A stretch of 64,000 nt of DNA from Paenibacillus glycinis (GTDB taxonomy: Bacteria; Bacillota; Bacilli; Paenibacillales; Paenibacillaceae): positions 620,001-684,000 of the forward strand of contig NZ_JAAAMV010000001.1 in the NCBI RefSeq assembly GCF_009909185.1, read 5' to 3'. Under the pieces are notes generated by a model. It searched no databases. It was given only the letters and a program-made list of their open reading frames with translations, and was not told the DNA's origin. Both the position numbers and the translations under genes were made by a program. Below are positions 62,834 through 64,000 of the stretch, one piece after another. Each line of letters starts with the position of its first letter. The first letter of the stretch is position 1.

Positions 62834-64000
62834 TTAATCCTCGTCGATTTTCAGAACCGCCATGAACGCTTCCTGCGGCACCTCGACGCTGCCGACCTGC
62901 TTCATCCGCTTCTTGCCTTCCTTCTGCTTGTCGAGCAGCTTCCGTTTCCGGCTGATGTCGCCGCCGTAGCATTTGGCGAGGACGTTCTTGCGCATCGCTT
63001 TGACCGTCTCGCGCGCGATGACCTTATGGCCGATGGACGCCTGGATGGGAACCTCGAACATTTGACGCGGGATCAGGTCCTTGAGCTTCTCGCAAATGAT
63101 CCGTCCGCGGTTGTAGGCGCGGTCGCGGTGCACGATGACGGACAAGGCGTCGACCTGCTCGTTGTTGAGCATGATGTCCATCTTGACCAGCTTCGACTGG
63201 CGGTAGCCCGACACTTCGTAGTCGAAGGACGCGTAGCCCTTCGTGCTGGATTTCAGCTGATCGAAGAAATCGTACACGATCTCCGACAGCGGCATGTCGT
63301 ACGTAATCGTGACGCGGTTCGTGTCCAGGTATTCCATGTTGACGAACTCGCCGCGCTTGTTCTGGCAAAGCTCCATGATGGCGCCGACGTAGTCGTTCGG
63401 CACGATGATGGCCGCCTTCACGTACGGCTCTTCGACGTATTCGATCTTGCCGACTTCCGGATAGTTGGACGGGTTGTCGATCTCGATCACGTCGCCGTTG
63501 GTCAGCGTCACGCGGTAGATAACGCTCGGCGCGGTCGTGATGAGCGGAATGTTGAATTCGCGCTCGATCCGCTCCTGGATGATCTCCATGTGCAGCAGCC
63601 CGAGAAAGCCGCAGCGATAGCCGAAGCCGAGCGCCGTGGACGATTCCGCTTCGTAGCGAAGAGAAGCGTCGTTCAGCTCCAGCTTCTCCAGCGCGTCGCG
63701 CAGGTCGTTGTAATCCTGCGTCTCGATCGGGTACAGGCCGCAGAATACCATCGGATTGATCTTGCGGTAACCCGGCAGCGCTTCGGGAGCCGGCTTCTTC
63801 GCGTCCGTGATCGTATCCCCGACGCGGGTATCCTTCACGTTCTTGATGCCCGCGACGACGAAACCGACGTCGCCGACGGCAAGCTCGTCCACGATGCCCA
63901 TGCGCGGCATGAAGGCGCCGACTTCGATGACTTCGAATTCCGCCGCGGTGGCCATGAAGCGAATTTTCTTGCCGGCTTTGATGCTGCCGTCCATGACGCG
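62834..64000 (-). CDS. lepA: LepA/EF4 elongation factor (C-terminal part)
   Basis: The 5' end lies beyond 64,000; about 388 of some 600 residues are visible. They include domains II, III and V and the LepA-specific C-terminal domain ([20 protein letters not shown] to the end). LepA is a ribosomal GTPase acting in translation and 30S assembly. The G domain is not in view. The frame is open to the window edge. The stop is at 62834 and a terminator follows at 62643-62664. Confidence 0.96.
   Translation of the reverse strand, partial: RVMDGSIKAGKKIRFMATAAEFEVIEVGAFMPRMGIVDELAVGDVGFVVAGIKNVKDTRVGDTITDAKKPAPEALPGYRKINPMVFCGLYPIETQDYNDLRDALEKLELNDASLRYEAESSTALGFGYRCGFLGLLHMEIIQERIEREFNIPLITTAPSVIYRVTLTNGDVIEIDNPSNYPEVGKIEYVEEPYVKAAIIVPNDYVGAIMELCQNKRGEFVNMEYLDTNRVTITYDMPLSEIVYDFFDQLKSSTKGYASFDYEVSGYRQSKLVKMDIMLNNEQVDALSVIVHRDRAYNRGRIICEKLKDLIPRQMFEVPIQASIGHKVIARETVKAMRKNVLAKCYGGDISRKRKLLDKQKEGKKRMKQVGSVEVPQEAFMAVLKIDED

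Overview
The window is about 64 kb of GC-rich (roughly 60 %) chromosomal DNA from a spore-forming Gram-positive bacterium of the Bacillales, most likely Paenibacillaceae (Paenibacillus or Cohnella type). The evidence is the gene order, which follows the lepA-hrcA-dnaK to rpsU to sigA supercluster of Bacillus subtilis, the T-box and CIRCE leaders, the sporulation genes yqfC-yqfD, the AddAB recombinase and the strong AGGAGG ribosome sites. Nearly everything is on the minus strand, so transcription runs from 64,000 towards 1. No prophage, insertion sequence, CRISPR array, tRNA or toxin/defence cassette was found. This is a conserved housekeeping region with a few accessory insertions.

Right to left, in the direction of transcription. 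64.0-60.8 kb: lepA (5' end outside the window), hemW and a GNAT acetyltransferase. 60.7-55.2 kb: the CIRCE-controlled hrcA-grpE-dnaK heat-shock operon, dnaJ on its own promoter, and two small genes. 55.0-50.9 kb: prmA, a site-2 protease, rsmE and mtaB, then a NUDIX hydrolase and a plus-strand Na/Pi-cotransporter homologue. 49.2-34.4 kb: an RlmI-type methyltransferase and the recombination block addB-addA-sbcD-sbcC. In B. subtilis mtaB lies close to rpsU, so this block interrupts the conserved order. 34.2-31.0 kb: accessory genes, namely a lipobox-less membrane protein, a plus-strand FAD oxidoreductase, a histidine-rich protein and a HIT protein.

30.9-16.9 kb: rpsU-yqeY, a MATE transporter, nfeD-floA plus a proline-rich membrane protein, yqfC-yqfD behind a sigma-E-like promoter, phoH, pgpH-ybeY-dgkA-cdd-era-yqzL-recO. 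16.9-9.1 kb: the glycine T-box with glyQ-glyS, then yqfL, yqxD, dnaG and rpoD (sigma A). 9.0-5.8 kb: a membrane protein, trmK, a Nif3 homologue and rnpB (RNase P RNA, with type A features). 5.7-0 kb: a plus-strand subtilisin-like protease, a YpuI homologue, a DUF1540 protein with a structured leader, a DUF4190-like protein, a lytic transglycosylase, and a cysteine desulfurase followed by the start of thiI.

Functionally the window holds macromolecular synthesis (rpoD, dnaG, glyQS, rpsU, era, ybeY, prmA, rsmE, mtaB, trmK, thiI, rnpB), protein folding (hrcA-grpE-dnaK-dnaJ), double-strand break repair (AddAB, SbcCD, RecO), membrane organisation (NfeD/FloA) and cyclic-di-AMP turnover (PgpH). No clear new multi-gene system was found. 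The points most worth a second look are the type A-like RNase P RNA, the enlarged AddA with an internal tandem repeat, the repeats in the addB leader, the hairpin that hides the DUF1540 ribosome site, and the His-rich/FAD divergent pair.
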